A stretch of DNA of 64,000 bases from Malania oleifera (taxonomy: Eukaryota; Streptophyta; Magnoliopsida; Santalales; Ximeniaceae). The stretch is from assembly GCF_029873635.1 (NCBI RefSeq), contig NC_080420.1, positions 51,537,457 to 51,601,456 of the forward strand, in the 5' to 3' direction. The notes under the pieces were generated by a model. It had not been told where the DNA came from, did no database searches, and worked only from the letters and a program-made list of their open reading frames with translations. The translations under genes and the position numbers were made by a program. Below are positions 32,073-42,273 of the stretch, in pieces (position 1 is the first letter of the stretch; each line of letters starts with the position of its first letter).

Positions 32073-32692
32073 TTATTTATTTATTTTTTTGAAATTGGAT
32101 CCTGTAAAACTATACATATATTTTCATAAAAATAACTAGCTTAGTTTATCCCCTTATCTGATTCCTGAAAAAGCCCTTAAAACAATCACTCCAACACCCA
32201 CAGGGTTCCCTGATCAACATCTTGAAAACAGTATCTCCTAAAACTAAACTTTAATATTTCTTCGTATATAACATTTCCCAGGAGTGTCGTGGTGGCTTCG
32301 GATCGTCGATCCGGCGAAGAATAGACCCAAAAATTAAGAGAGAAGGATGGAAAACCGAAGAGGAGAGAGAAATTGAAAGTTGTGCGTGAGTTTTCAGCCA
32401 AAAAATGAAGATTTGGCCTATTTATACACTGGCCTTCGTCGAAGAGCCACGTCACCTCGTTGACGAATGTCAAGAAGGCAGTTTGTCGACGAACTCTCCC
32501 CTCATCGATGAAATTCAGAATTACCAAAACATCCTCTCGATATTCTCTCGTCGACGAAACGCTCCCTCGTCGACGAGCCCTTCATGTTCTCTCATCAACA
32601 AACCCCCTGTACTCGTTGACAAGACCTTGTTACATTTTCCTTTTTCCCTCTTCTTTTATTATTTATATACTATAATTATCTGGGTCACTACA
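30689..32692 (-). mobile_element. 5' LTR of the Tekay element
   Basis: Aligns along its length with the 3' LTR (17060-19132), starting TATGACGACC and ending GGGTCACTACA. Differences include a roughly 111-bp deletion near 32278, which in the 3' LTR spans the stretch between two TTCC words and carries the intron-like donor, and an expanded AT/TTTA tract at 32026-32090. The CGTCGACGA word array is at 32436-32620. Confidence 0.92.
32436..32620 (-). repeat. TATA-proximal CGTCGACGAG array in Tekay 5' LTR
   Basis: Copies of CTCGTCGACGAAAC, CTCGTCGACGAGCC, TTTGTCGACGAAC and variants, followed in LTR sense by TATAAATAGGCC (near 32420). It is the allele of the array at 18878-19080. Confidence 0.8.
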
Positions 32693-32851
32693 ATATTTAT
32701 ATTGATATATTTATCTGCTGAAAAATACTGTTGTGATTGAGAAGTTAAGATCACTTGTGAAAGTAATATATAAAATTAATTAAAGCTTCTACATAATTTT
32801 TTAAATATCCAATTCACCCCCTCTTGAGATCACACCTTGACTTACATATGA

Positions 32852-34179
32852 TTGGCGATTATTGGTAGTTATTTTCAAATTTGAATTTTTGAGATTCAAA
32901 TTTGAAAATGGTTTCCTCTCCCTTTCATTGAAATTCTATAAAAGGACCTTCGATGAGAGACTTTGGAGCATGTCCAAGTGGGGGCAAAGTGAAGGTTTCA
33001 AGACATATTCGTGGATTTCAAAAAGGTTTTCTCTTGAAGGAGAGAAAGAAGAGATTCCACAATCATCTTCTTTTGCAAATAAGCTTTGGGATTATGAATC
33101 GAAGCGAGGGGTCTTTCACTTGATCCATAGACGGTTTTTCTTCAAAAAGGTCAGTGTCAAAACCTTTACTTCATTTATTTCCATGCATATGATTGATTTT
33201 GGCACATTGAAGTTCACTAATTTTTTTTTTTTTTAATGTTGAAATTGCATATTAGGATTAGTAGGACATTTTTCTTTCTTGATTGCAATAGAAAAAAAAG
33301 CTAGGATATTAAAATCACATGTGTATGTTAAGGTTCTCTTTTTTTTTTTTCATTAAAAAAATGGATTAGCATAAGTTTTCTCAAAAACATTAATATTTTT
33401 TGCAAAGATCTCAAAATTTTTGGGATTATACATCCATGAAGCAGTGTTTAGGTTTTCTATAATCTTTTTCAAATGATGGTCAAGTTGGGTTTATGATTCT
33501 CCTTCCAAAAATTCAAACTTTTTCAAAACAATTTTTTGTGATTTTCTCCATAAATATATCAAAATGTCTTTTAGAAAATTTAACTTTTTAATGAACCATC
33601 CATGATGCGGCTGTTTAATGGATTAAAAAGCCTTTTTCTAGAAGGTAATTCCAAAGATTTCAAATGAGGTTTTATGATTTTCCTCCCAAAGAATTCAAAA
33701 TCATGCAAAGTCCAAATGTTTTCATATATAGATCAAAAAATGCTTCTAAACTTGAACTAAAACTGTTGTTTTTAGGAACTACAAATGGTTTGATTCCTAT
33801 TTTGAGGATATATCGGCTATCTACTTTGTAGATCCAACCATACCAAACAAAAAACTTGAATCCCTCCTTCATCTTCTCTTCATTTTTTCTTTGTTATTTG
33901 TATATTGTATATATTATGTATGCTTATTTGATCAAATATTGAAGTAGTAAGATTTTCACAAGTCCCGTAAATGTCTTTTCAAAAGAATAAAAGTTGAGCA
34001 TTTTTAAAATAAATTATTTTTAAGGAATGTATGTACACACAGAGGAAGTGTGGTAACCATTCATAAGAATGAGTGTTTTAGGGTGCTAACTTTTTAAATT
34101 CTCAAGAAATAAAGTTTAAAGTGTTACCTTTCTTATACACAATTGTACTCCTGACCCCAATCTCTTTTCAAAAGGTTTT
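32852..34179 (+). other. No gene; LTR-like sequence with a TATA box
   Basis: The region has an inverted AAATTTGAAT / ATTCAAATTT pair, then TCTATAAAAGGAC (near 32937), a good TATA box, and later AGAGGAAGTGTGGTAACC, a word type seen near 1160 as GGTTACCACACTTATAATG. This suggests an old gypsy-type LTR or leader, possibly continuous with 14461-15440 and 38293-39180. A 124-codon frame at 32862-33236 shows no recognisable domain. Confidence 0.35.
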
Positions 34180-34812
34180 TGTTGGAATTGGTGTAATCCC
34201 AAAAGAGGGGTGAATTGGGTTTTAAAAAATTTTCGGCTAATTAAACATTTACGCCAATTCACCACAGATCATATCTCATTTTCATGTGTGTAAGTAAATT
34301 AATAAAACAATAAAAATAGACAAACATGTAAAACATATCTCATTTAAAATAGAGGTGTGCATGCAAATAATTATAATGACAAATGAAAGCATACACATAC
34401 GAAAATTAAAGTGCGCGAATTTGAACGAGAAGAGAGAGAGAGAGTGACACACATATTTGTTATCGAGGTTCAGCCAAACTAGTCTACTTCCCCACCTTGG
34501 GCATACCCCCCTAAGGATTACACTATCCCTACTCACTTAAATGGGCGGAGCAGAAGCCATTTACATCCTCTGCTTACGGGGCGAGGAAAACCCCAACTCA
34601 ATTGTCAGGTTGAGCCCAACTGGTCTTCCTTACGGGGTGGAGACTCCCTAGTTCAATTTCCAGGCTGAACAGAACCGGTCTCACTTACAAGGCTGAGACT
34701 CCCTAATTCAATTCCAGGCTGAATTCAACTGATACATTAAAACATTTTAATACATAAAATATGCTTCTGAAATACAAGCAGAGATTTACGCATTAAAACT
34801 CAAATATATGCA

Positions 34813-36936
34813 TGGTTGACTCTATGAGTCTGATCCCATTTTAATTATGACAAAACCAATGTTTCTCACCTGTGCAATGAGCTTCTTGAACAAGTCTATC
34901 CTTAGCATGCACTATTGGTAGGAGCTCCAGCAAGTCATACGGATTATGAAGATCAAACTTCATTTATGACGTCTGAAGAATTGAAAGAATGAAGACCTAT
35001 CCTCTATCGTATTTGCATTCCTTTTTAATTGGTCTGTAATAATTTATATGGTTTGTAGTAATGCATCTACATGCATGATAGGATTTAATGCTCAACAAGA
35101 CCATAGGGACCGAATGACCTTAGGGCACCCTTCGGTCAACCTTCAATCGACCGACGCCAGGTTTTTGGGCGTACTTGAAAAGACCTTAGACCCCAACACA
35201 AATGCACTAATAAGTCTCCATTATCATTCACAATCATGGGATCAAAATTGAGATAAAATGGACTTAAATTGTAAAGATTGAGAGGGTTTGAGCAACTAAA
35301 CCCAAGCCGTGTAAAACGGCTCAGGTGACCAAACAAGTCAATATGTTGACTTTGTGTTTGGGCACCCGAACCTGATTTGAGCGTATCTCCCTCGGGCACC
35401 CGAACTTGTGTCAGGTTCCTTTTCAACTACCCAGACGCCCGAATGATCACTTTCAAAATGGGCTCGGGTGACCGATTTGGCTAGTTCGGTTAACCGAACT
35501 TGGAACTGGGCACCTAAACCTACGAACATTTAGCTACTAACTTTGGTTTAGCCAACCGATCCTCAATTCAAGCACCCGAACCATTAAATAATAGTTTTGT
35601 GACTGAGTCTATTCGGGCACCCGAACCTCAAGCTGGGCACCCGAATCTCTTGGGTAAACTTAATTTTTTACTAAAAATTAAAGGGGTTAAATAGGGTTAA
35701 AATGTTAAACTCATTTAAAATCTTTTTAATAATGCCCATTGAGTCCCCAACGGTCATAATTTTGCTCTTGCCTATGTATATATCTTTTCATTTGCAAAAT
35801 TAATGGTTGATTAGCAAGATCATTAAGGAAAAACTCTCTCAAATTTTCAAATCTCATTTAGCCTATACTACTTCCATACACTCTCTATTTGCTATTCCTT
35901 TGATAGATAAAATTCCCAAGAATGTTATTGAGTGTTTTACATTGCTAAAACTCTCCTTACTTGATTGATTATTTTCATTGAGAGTTCTTAGTTAGGGTTT
36001 TTTCCCTCGGTTTAAACAATAAATCCTTGAGCAGGAATACCCTTATAGCTAATGAGTCTTTGCATCTTGATTGCAAGACTCATCAAGCTTGTGGATTTTG
36101 ATTTGCAAAATATTATTTTACACAAGCTTGCATATTATATTTGATATTGTTCTTGCCAGCTTCAATCCAAAATATCTATCGTGCTTTACATTTAAAATAT
36201 CCTTGAGATATTTGATTTGGATTGTGTTAAATTTCCTTTGATCATTTCTGTGTTGAATATCTTATCTTGAATCAAAGGTTGAACTCTCACATATACACAC
36301 ATTCACACATCTTAGAGAGTTTACATATTGGATCTCACTTGAGCATTAAATCCATATCATCTGTGAGTGCATATTTGTTTGTGCTGTATTTTGGTACATA
36401 TCTGCTTTACATGAAAGCATAATCACTGTTCCGGTTATATTTTGAAAATACTGTTGTATTCTAGGCATGGCCTGAGGGGGCGGTAATCTAGCCTGGTAAG
36501 GATTGTTTGTAAAGGTTGATGTCAGTCTTGTGCTAATTGATTTGATTGTAAATGGTGTCGCTTCACCCGTTAAGTGAGCCTTAGTGTAATCCTTGTGCGG
36601 GTATGCCAAGGCGAGGATGTAGGCAGGATTGGCCGAACCCCGATATCATATTTGGTGTCACATTTACATTTCCTGCATTATGTTCTGTTGTGTACTTGAT
36701 TTAATTTACTTACTGAATATACTGCGTATCTAATAGACACAGAATTGCATTGAGTTGAGAAATACTAAAATTGCATTGTATGCTTTGAATATTGGTAAAT
36801 ACTTCATATATGCAATTTCATATATACTTAGACTGCCCCTAGGTTGTGTAATACTGCTGCTAGATTAGTTTAACCTAGGAGGATATTTTTAAATACCAAT
36901 TCACCCCCCCCTTTTGGAATTGCACCAAAGCTAACA
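34813..36936 (+). mobile_element. Solo Sirevirus-like LTR, inverted relative to its host LTR
   Basis: It runs from TGGTTGACTCTATGAGTC to GCACCAAAGCTAACA, with the TSD ATGCA on the left (34808-34812) and TGCA after it; the exact base at the right edge is ambiguous. Its tail (TCACCCCCCCCTTTTGGAA) is the reverse of the host LTR's start, so the two are related families. It holds an array of GGGCACCCGAACC words (35105-35650) upstream of a TATGTATATATC box near 35774. Confidence 0.8.
35105..35650 (+). repeat. TATA-proximal array of GGGCACCCGAACC words
   Basis: At least eight copies or variants of TCGGGCACCCGAACCT, itself near-palindromic (CGGGCACCCG), with occasional GGTTAACCGAAC. The array lies just upstream of the presumed TATA box. 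It replaces the GTCGAC word found in related LTRs. Confidence 0.75.
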
Positions 36937-37509
36937 TGCACTCTCTAATGATATGCATTATGCTCTGTAGAGTAAGGGTACTATCAATTAATTTTGCACA
37001 AATAAAATGTATATGAAAAATGAGTATTATTGTTCTTCTATAAATATTTTTTCAAATAAAATAATATTTGAAGAATTTAGGAATTTAAGCTCAAGAAAAT
37101 ATTTGTGCTGTAAATAATTTTCTTCCCAAAACTATTTATCAAAGAAATAATCGAGAGAAAACCTAAGCAATACTCTCAAAAATGTTTTTCAAGATTAAGT
37201 TCCTAGTGAGAGTATGTGTAAATAAAATACTCTCCTAAAAAATGATTTTGAAATAAATGCATGAAAGAGAGTTGGAGAGATTTGTATAAAAGATTTTGCT
37301 CCAAAAGAATGATTTATCAATAAAAATTAGTTTTGGGGGAACTTTAATTAACAAAGGTTTAGAGAGAATTTGAAGTTAATCAAAGTTGCTAATCTAGAGT
37401 TATATGGGGGCATTTATAAATTTTTCAAAAATTATGACCGTTGGGGATACGTTCGGTATTTTGGAAAAGTTTAATTAAAAGTTAATGACGTTTTAGCATT
37501 TTTAAAAAA

Positions 37510-37995
37510 TTCCAATCCGAGAGTTTCGGTTGACCATATTTGAAGTTCAGTCGATCAAATCACTAAGTTCAATCGACCATAGCATTTTTGAACTGAGGTT
37601 TTGGTCGATCATATTTAGGCGATTTTGGACCCTCCGAGGTTTGGTCGACCAGGGCAGGTTCGATTGACCAAATTTTAAGGTTCGGTCGACCAAGTCAGAT
37701 TTTAACTAAGGGTTCGGCCGACCAGAGCGTTGGGAATCACCCATGTGTCAGTTCGGTCGACCATACAGTACAAGTTCATTTTAAAATGGTCGATCGAATA
37801 GTCAACAAGTTGACTCTAGGAGATTCGATCAACCGAAGCTTCTATGTAGGTTCGGATTCGATCGACCGTACACACTTAAAGTGTGCATTTAAGTCTCGAT
37901 TTGAGTTTAAAGTTGCGTGTAGGGACCTAGGGTCTATCTAAGGTCAAGGCTCTTTAATTTAGCCTAAAAAACTTGTTCGGTCGACCGAAGTTATC
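37510..37995 (-). repeat. TATA-proximal array of TTCGGTCGACC words
   Basis: Copies of GGTTCGGTCGACCAAG, TTTGGTCGACCAGG and GTTCGGTCGACCATA, irregularly spaced, upstream in LTR sense of the TATA-like box near 37415. Confidence 0.75.
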
Positions 37996-38292
37996 CCTAA
38001 AGTCTGTCTACAGTAATTATTGAGTATTCAAACATATCATGAAAATGCATGCATTATTACAGATCAAAGATAAAAAATTAAATGCAATACAATTACAAAA
38101 CAAATGTCTACTTCTTTATTCTTCAGTCTTTCGGGGAAAATGCCAGTTGATGTGAGCTTTCTAGCTTCTATCTTCCTCTTCTGTGTGTGCATTTTGAATT
38201 GTAAACCTGTTCAAAATATTAGACACACACATAAGATACATATGCTTTGTCAGCATCAAAATAGAGATTGGACTCAAAAAGTTAACAATTTT

Positions 38293-39180
38293 CCTTTATT
38301 TTTCCTTTTAAAAAAATTAAAATAAAGTGGTAAATCTGGTTTCAAAGATAAAAAGGACAAGTTAGATGCACAAATGATTTGGTAATCGATACTTGTTTGA
38401 TTTTTAAATGATCACCAAATGTTGGCAACCCAAATGGGTCCTCAAAACCCTTGACACTCTAGAATTTAGAAAAACTCAATATTTTTGAAGAAAAACTTGA
38501 TTTTTCCAGAAATAATTTGAAAACGCCACAGCTTAAAAGCACAAGTTTTTTTTTTTTGAAGAAAAATACCCCTTTGTCTACCCTAAAGTCGCATCATGGG
38601 CAATTGTCCTAAAAAGGCAATTTTTTTTTTTTATTTTTATAGAAAGGAGAATTTTGGTTTTTAGAAAAGAAAACCATAAAACCTGTGAAATACACTTTCA
38701 TCCTTAGAAACACGTAATTTTCGAGAAAGAGTATTTTAAAAATGTGTCCAAAAGTAGCTTCATGATCAATTATTTTTAAATTATTTTTGAAAAATAGTAT
38801 TTTTTTTTATTTTTTAAAGCGAAAAAGTCATAAAACTATCACATATTAACTAACCACCAAAATAATGAATCTAGAAGACAAGCAAACAGTGTCCCAAAAC
38901 ATTAGGAAAAAAGTCCAAAAAAGGCCAAAATTGGCCTCTAAATTAGTTGTCGACTGCGCTTTAATTACCAGTAAACCATCTTCAAATGAAGTAATTGGTA
39001 GATCGTACTTTCGAGGCTGGTTGACCACTTGCATGCAAATTTTTATTTTTATTTGTAAATTTTATGCATACTTTTTTTTTTTTTGTGAAACCAGAACATC
39101 ATATTTTGCGCTAAGCCTAGCTGACATGTCAGTATTTAGTACTAGCATGCATATGTGAAAATCATGCAAAATTATGTTGC
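38293..39180. other. No gene seen; AT-rich remnant
   Basis: Homopolymer-rich DNA without supported frames. It probably continues the old LTR-like sequence that the solo LTR at 34180 entered. It borders the truncated copia element at about 39181. Confidence 0.4.
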
Positions 39181-39935
39181 CAATTAGCATAACGTACCAT
39201 GCCTTAAGAGAAATGTAATTTGAATCATGATGGAAAGCATAAAGATTTGAAGCACGTGACGAGCTCTAGGTGCAAATTTAGAACAATTATGGGATAAAGT
39301 ATACAAAACAAAGACAACCAAATACTGTAAGATGAGTATAAATTGGTGGTTTTGAGAATGACATCTCGTTTGGTATTTTATCAAATAGAAGAGGAGAAGG
39401 TGTTCTATTGATTAAGTAAGCTACTGTGAGAACACATTCACTCCAGAAAATAAGGGGTAAATTGGCATGAAATTTAAGAGATCTTGCCACATTTAATAGA
39501 ATTTTATGTTTACGCCCAGCAACACCATTTTGTTGAGGTATAGCAACACATGTTTGTTGACGCAAGACTCATTTAGAAGAGTAGAATTCAGGCATATCAA
39601 ACATTGCCCCTCTATCAGTCCTTATAGTTTAATATGAATATCGAATTGTGTCTCTATGAGCTTAAAAAATGACTGAACTAGAGAGCTAGTGTCATATTTA
39701 TTTTTTATTAGATATACCCAAGTACAACGTGAATGATCATCCATAATTGTAAGAAAATATCTAAAACCAATAATTGACTCAGTAGAGAGAGGACCCCAGA
39801 TGTCATAGTGTATCAAATCGAAAATTTTATTTATGATGGAATGACTAGTATTGAATGACAATCTTTTATGTTTTTCCAATGGACAAATATTACAATTTAA
39901 ATATGAAGGAGTATGTATATCAGGCAACAACTTCT
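39181..39935 (-). pseudogene. Ale-type Ty1/copia integrase, truncated
   Basis: Two frames encode GAG-pre-integrase and integrase: CNICPLEKHKRLSFNTSHSI, then FDLIHYDIWGPLSTESIIGF and LTIMDDHSRCTWVYLIKNK (first Asp in DDHSR region), then CVAIPQQNGVAGRKHKILLN and FWSECVLTVAYLINRTPSPL. The last block is the conserved end of the copia integrase core (TPQQNGVVERKHRH). A frameshift separates the two near 39600. The reverse transcriptase and RNase H that should follow are absent after 39181. Confidence 0.88.
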
Positions 39936-40084
39936 ATAGTGTTTTAATTTTATTAAGAGAAGGATGACCTAGCCTAAAATGCCAAAGATCAAAAGGAAGA
40001 TTTACAGTAGAAGTGAAATTTACAATAGGAAAAACACTGGAATTCATAACAAATGCTTGCAGCAGATATAGTCTAGCTATTTGC

Positions 40085-40470
40085 TTAGCTACTCCAATCG
40101 TCTTCCATGAGTGTAGGTCCTGTATAAAAAAAAAAAAAAAAAAAGAACAAAAAACAACTTGAATTTTCTGTCATTCTTTTGATTGAAATGAGGTTAAAAG
40201 AGAAAGGTTGAACATACAAAACATTATGAAGAACTAATGAATATGATGTTTTCACAATTCGAACATGTGTAATAGGAACACATGTTCCATTCGGCAATTT
40301 TACTGATGTGTTTATAACAGAGGTAATTGTAGTGAGATGGGAAATAGAACTAACTATGTGATCAGTAGCACCACTATCAATTATCCAAGAATTCGATTGC
40401 TTAGAAACAAAATCAGGTAAATTAATCATACCTAATAAAAGAGTTTGAAACAACAGATATTTTGCTCATA
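40085..40470 (-). pseudogene. Ale-type copia protease
   Basis: The frame contains SWIIDSGATDHIVSS, an intact aspartic protease site (DSGA), followed by VKLPNGTCVPITHVRIV and LHNVLYVQPFSFNLISI. It runs into a poly-T tract (about 40123-40145) that reads as poly-Phe and then a stop, a later T-run expansion. Confidence 0.88.
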
Positions 40471-40474
40471 GCAT

Positions 40475-41421
40475 TCATGGTTGTGGGTTGAGATGTTTGT
40501 GAAGAGGGTTGTAGAAAAGAAAGAAGTTGTTGACATTGTTCTTTGGTGAAAGGAAAATGAGGAGTTGTGGAAGAACAATTTGGGTCATTGGAAGATAATG
40601 AAACTTGATGCGTAGAAGATGTTTTGGTTCTTGGATTCTAACGATATCTAGGTGGATATCCATGTAACTTGTAGCATCTGTCAACTATATGTCCAGTGAG
40701 ACCACAATGAGTACAAACTGGATTGGGGACATTGCCTCTGATAATTCTTGGCCATTGTTCCAAGAACATTCTTGCTGAACAAATCAATAGTTTCAGTCAT
40801 CAATGATGATTCTACCACCTTTCTTTACTTTTCTTCTTGTAAAGTGAGAGATAAAACTCTATCAACGGATGACATTGGATCCATGAGCAGAATTTGCCCT
40901 TGAATATGTGTAAAAGAATCATTGAGACTCATAAAAAATTGAACATATTCCTTTTGATGACGATCAAACACTATTTTTAAGGCTCCACAAGAACATCTCG
41001 AATTACAAGAATAGCTAGGAATTAGTTTCATAGTAAAAAATCCATCCCATATAGCTTTCAACTTCGTGTAATAAGGACTAACAGAAGATTGATCTTGAAC
41101 TAATGAAGCAAGATCTTTTTTGAGTTGAAATAAACTGGGACGATTACCTTGTGTGATCTTGATTCTTAGATTCCTCCAAACTTCTTCAACAATTGAAGTG
41201 TTGATAACACTGGTAGCAATTTCTCGTGTGAGAGAATTCATTATCCATGAAAGGACCATGTTGTTGCAATGGAACCATGGAATGTACAATGGATCAGATT
41301 GATCTTCAGGCCAAAAAAACGTTCCATCCACAAAACTCGTCTTGTTCTTGGCATTGAGAGCTATCAACATTGATATACTCCACGTATAGATGTTCTCACA
41401 ATTCAAAGACTGAGAAACCAA
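40475..41421 (-). pseudogene. Ale/Retrofit-type copia gag
   Basis: The 198-residue frame from 41421 has NIYTWSISMLIALNAKNKTS and FVDGTFFWPEDQSDPLYIPW, then NNMVLSWIMNSLTREIATSV. This is the UBN2_3-type Gag core of the Ale lineage. Then come LTQG-like residues NRPSLFQLKKDLASLVQDQS, and a CSCGALK motif. A zinc-knuckle region (DRCYKLHGYP-like residues in broken frames near 40655-40690) follows. It lies directly next to the PBS and 5' LTR. It reads open over most of its length but pol is lost. Confidence 0.85.
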
Positions 41422-41490
41422 GATTGAACCAGGACTTTCTCCATGATAAGAAAATATGGATTGGAAAAATCTTCAATCAAAAAACGAGAG

Positions 41491-41506
41491 GTTTGCTCTA
41501 ATACCA
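41491..41506 (-). other. Primer-binding site of the Ale-type element
   Basis: Reversed, TGGTATTAGAGCAAAC matches the copia initiator-Met site with one change and sits next to the 5' LTR. Confidence 0.8.
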
Positions 41507-41978
41507 TATCAAGATAAAAGGAAAAATATATTGCAAAAAACAAAGAATAAAAACAGAATCTTGGAGAGAAAAAAAGAACAACCGACTTGTATTATTTCTT
41601 GCATATCTGTACATGAATCAAACCTCTTATTTATAGAGTAAACCGTCCATATATTCACTATAACCATAGACGATTTTATCCTGAAGCATCCTGAGGCCAG
41701 CTTCCTAGCTTTCTTTTTTTTATTTTCTCATCTTCCTCGTTAATATAAGTCTTAAATTTAATAGTGGGGGCTTCCACCCAATTATATGTCTTGTCAAGAT
41801 AACTTTCTAGATACAAACCTTTGAAAAATTAGAATTTCCTCGTTTTAAATGGACCCGCATGATACAATTGGCATTACTGTTGTGATAATAAATGTTAAAA
41901 AATCAAGTTCATGAGAGAGCATCCACTACCGTGAATTCAATCCTATTTTGCACAATATAAGTTACAAATTATCCAACA
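41507..41978 (-). mobile_element. 5' LTR of the Ale-type copia element
   Basis: The reversed end reads TGTTGGATAATTTGTAAC, a usual start for this lineage, and the inner end abuts the PBS. A TATA box (reverse of TTATTTATAGAG, near 41629) fits. The 3' LTR is missing, so the outer edge rests on the terminal motif alone. Confidence 0.6.
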
Positions 41979-42273
41979 ACTTATGAATGACAAAGCAAAT
42001 TCCAATACTCAAATCTCACATTCAGCAGGGAAAAAATAAAATAAAATAAAATAAAACAAACAGCAACATCGAACACAACAGTACTAATAACAATAATAAT
42101 AATTATAATAATAATGCAAATAGAATACTAAAAAGCAACTTAAAAAAGATAGAAAAGAAAAAGAAACATCTTCTGAAACAACTACACACGAACTGATCAG
42201 ATCCACCAGGAAACAACCCGTCCCTTTGCAACTAACAAACAAACACTGTCCAAATCCCCCCAATCCCAATCCA

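Larger units (their letters stand above)
17060..32692 (-). mobile_element. Tekay-lineage Ty3/gypsy chromovirus, complete but decayed and invaded
   Basis: The element is flanked by the TSD ATATT (17055-17059 and 32693-32697). On the minus strand it has a 5' LTR (30689-32692), PBS, gag, protease, RT, RNase H, integrase with C-terminal chromodomain, and 3' LTR (17060-19132). The domain order and the integrase tail fit the Tekay/Del chromoviruses. Two solo LTRs interrupt it (21020-23212 within the RT/RNase H-integrase linker, 23329-27647 within RNase H). Many stops and frameshifts make it non-autonomous. Confidence 0.92.
15446..32846 (+). mobile_element. Solo copia LTR, outermost host of a four-level nest
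   Basis: The LTR starts TGTTGGCTTAACAAGGC at 15446 and ends ACACCTTGACTTACA at 32846, flanked by the perfect TSD TATGA (15441-15445 and 32847-32851). A gypsy element is inserted at 17060-32692; without it the LTR is about 1.76 kb. It is Sirevirus-like in layout: a word array (GGTTTGGGCGACCGAAC type, 16060-16200), a TATA-like CTATAAATC near 16274, and the reversed CAAGAGGGGGTGAATTGG block near its end. There is no internal region. Confidence 0.9.
34180..38287 (-). mobile_element. Solo Sirevirus-like LTR containing another LTR
   Basis: It runs from TGTTGGAATTGGTGTAATCCC to CAAAAAGTTAACA, with a near-perfect TSD (GTTTT / ATTTT). Another solo LTR of the opposite strand sits at 34813-36936; without it the length is about 1.98 kb. 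In minus sense it has a TTCGGTCGACCAA array (37510-37995) before a TATA-like TTTATAAATGCC near 37415. Confidence 0.8.

Noticed and set aside
32862..33236. 124-codon frame as a possible host gene
   Set aside because: No recognisable domain, low-complexity Phe/Lys-rich composition, and it sits in LTR-like DNA just after a TATA box.
38865..39158. 97-codon plus-strand frame before the Ale-type element
   Set aside because: Composition is that of AT-rich non-coding DNA with a poly-Phe run from a T tract, and there is no domain.
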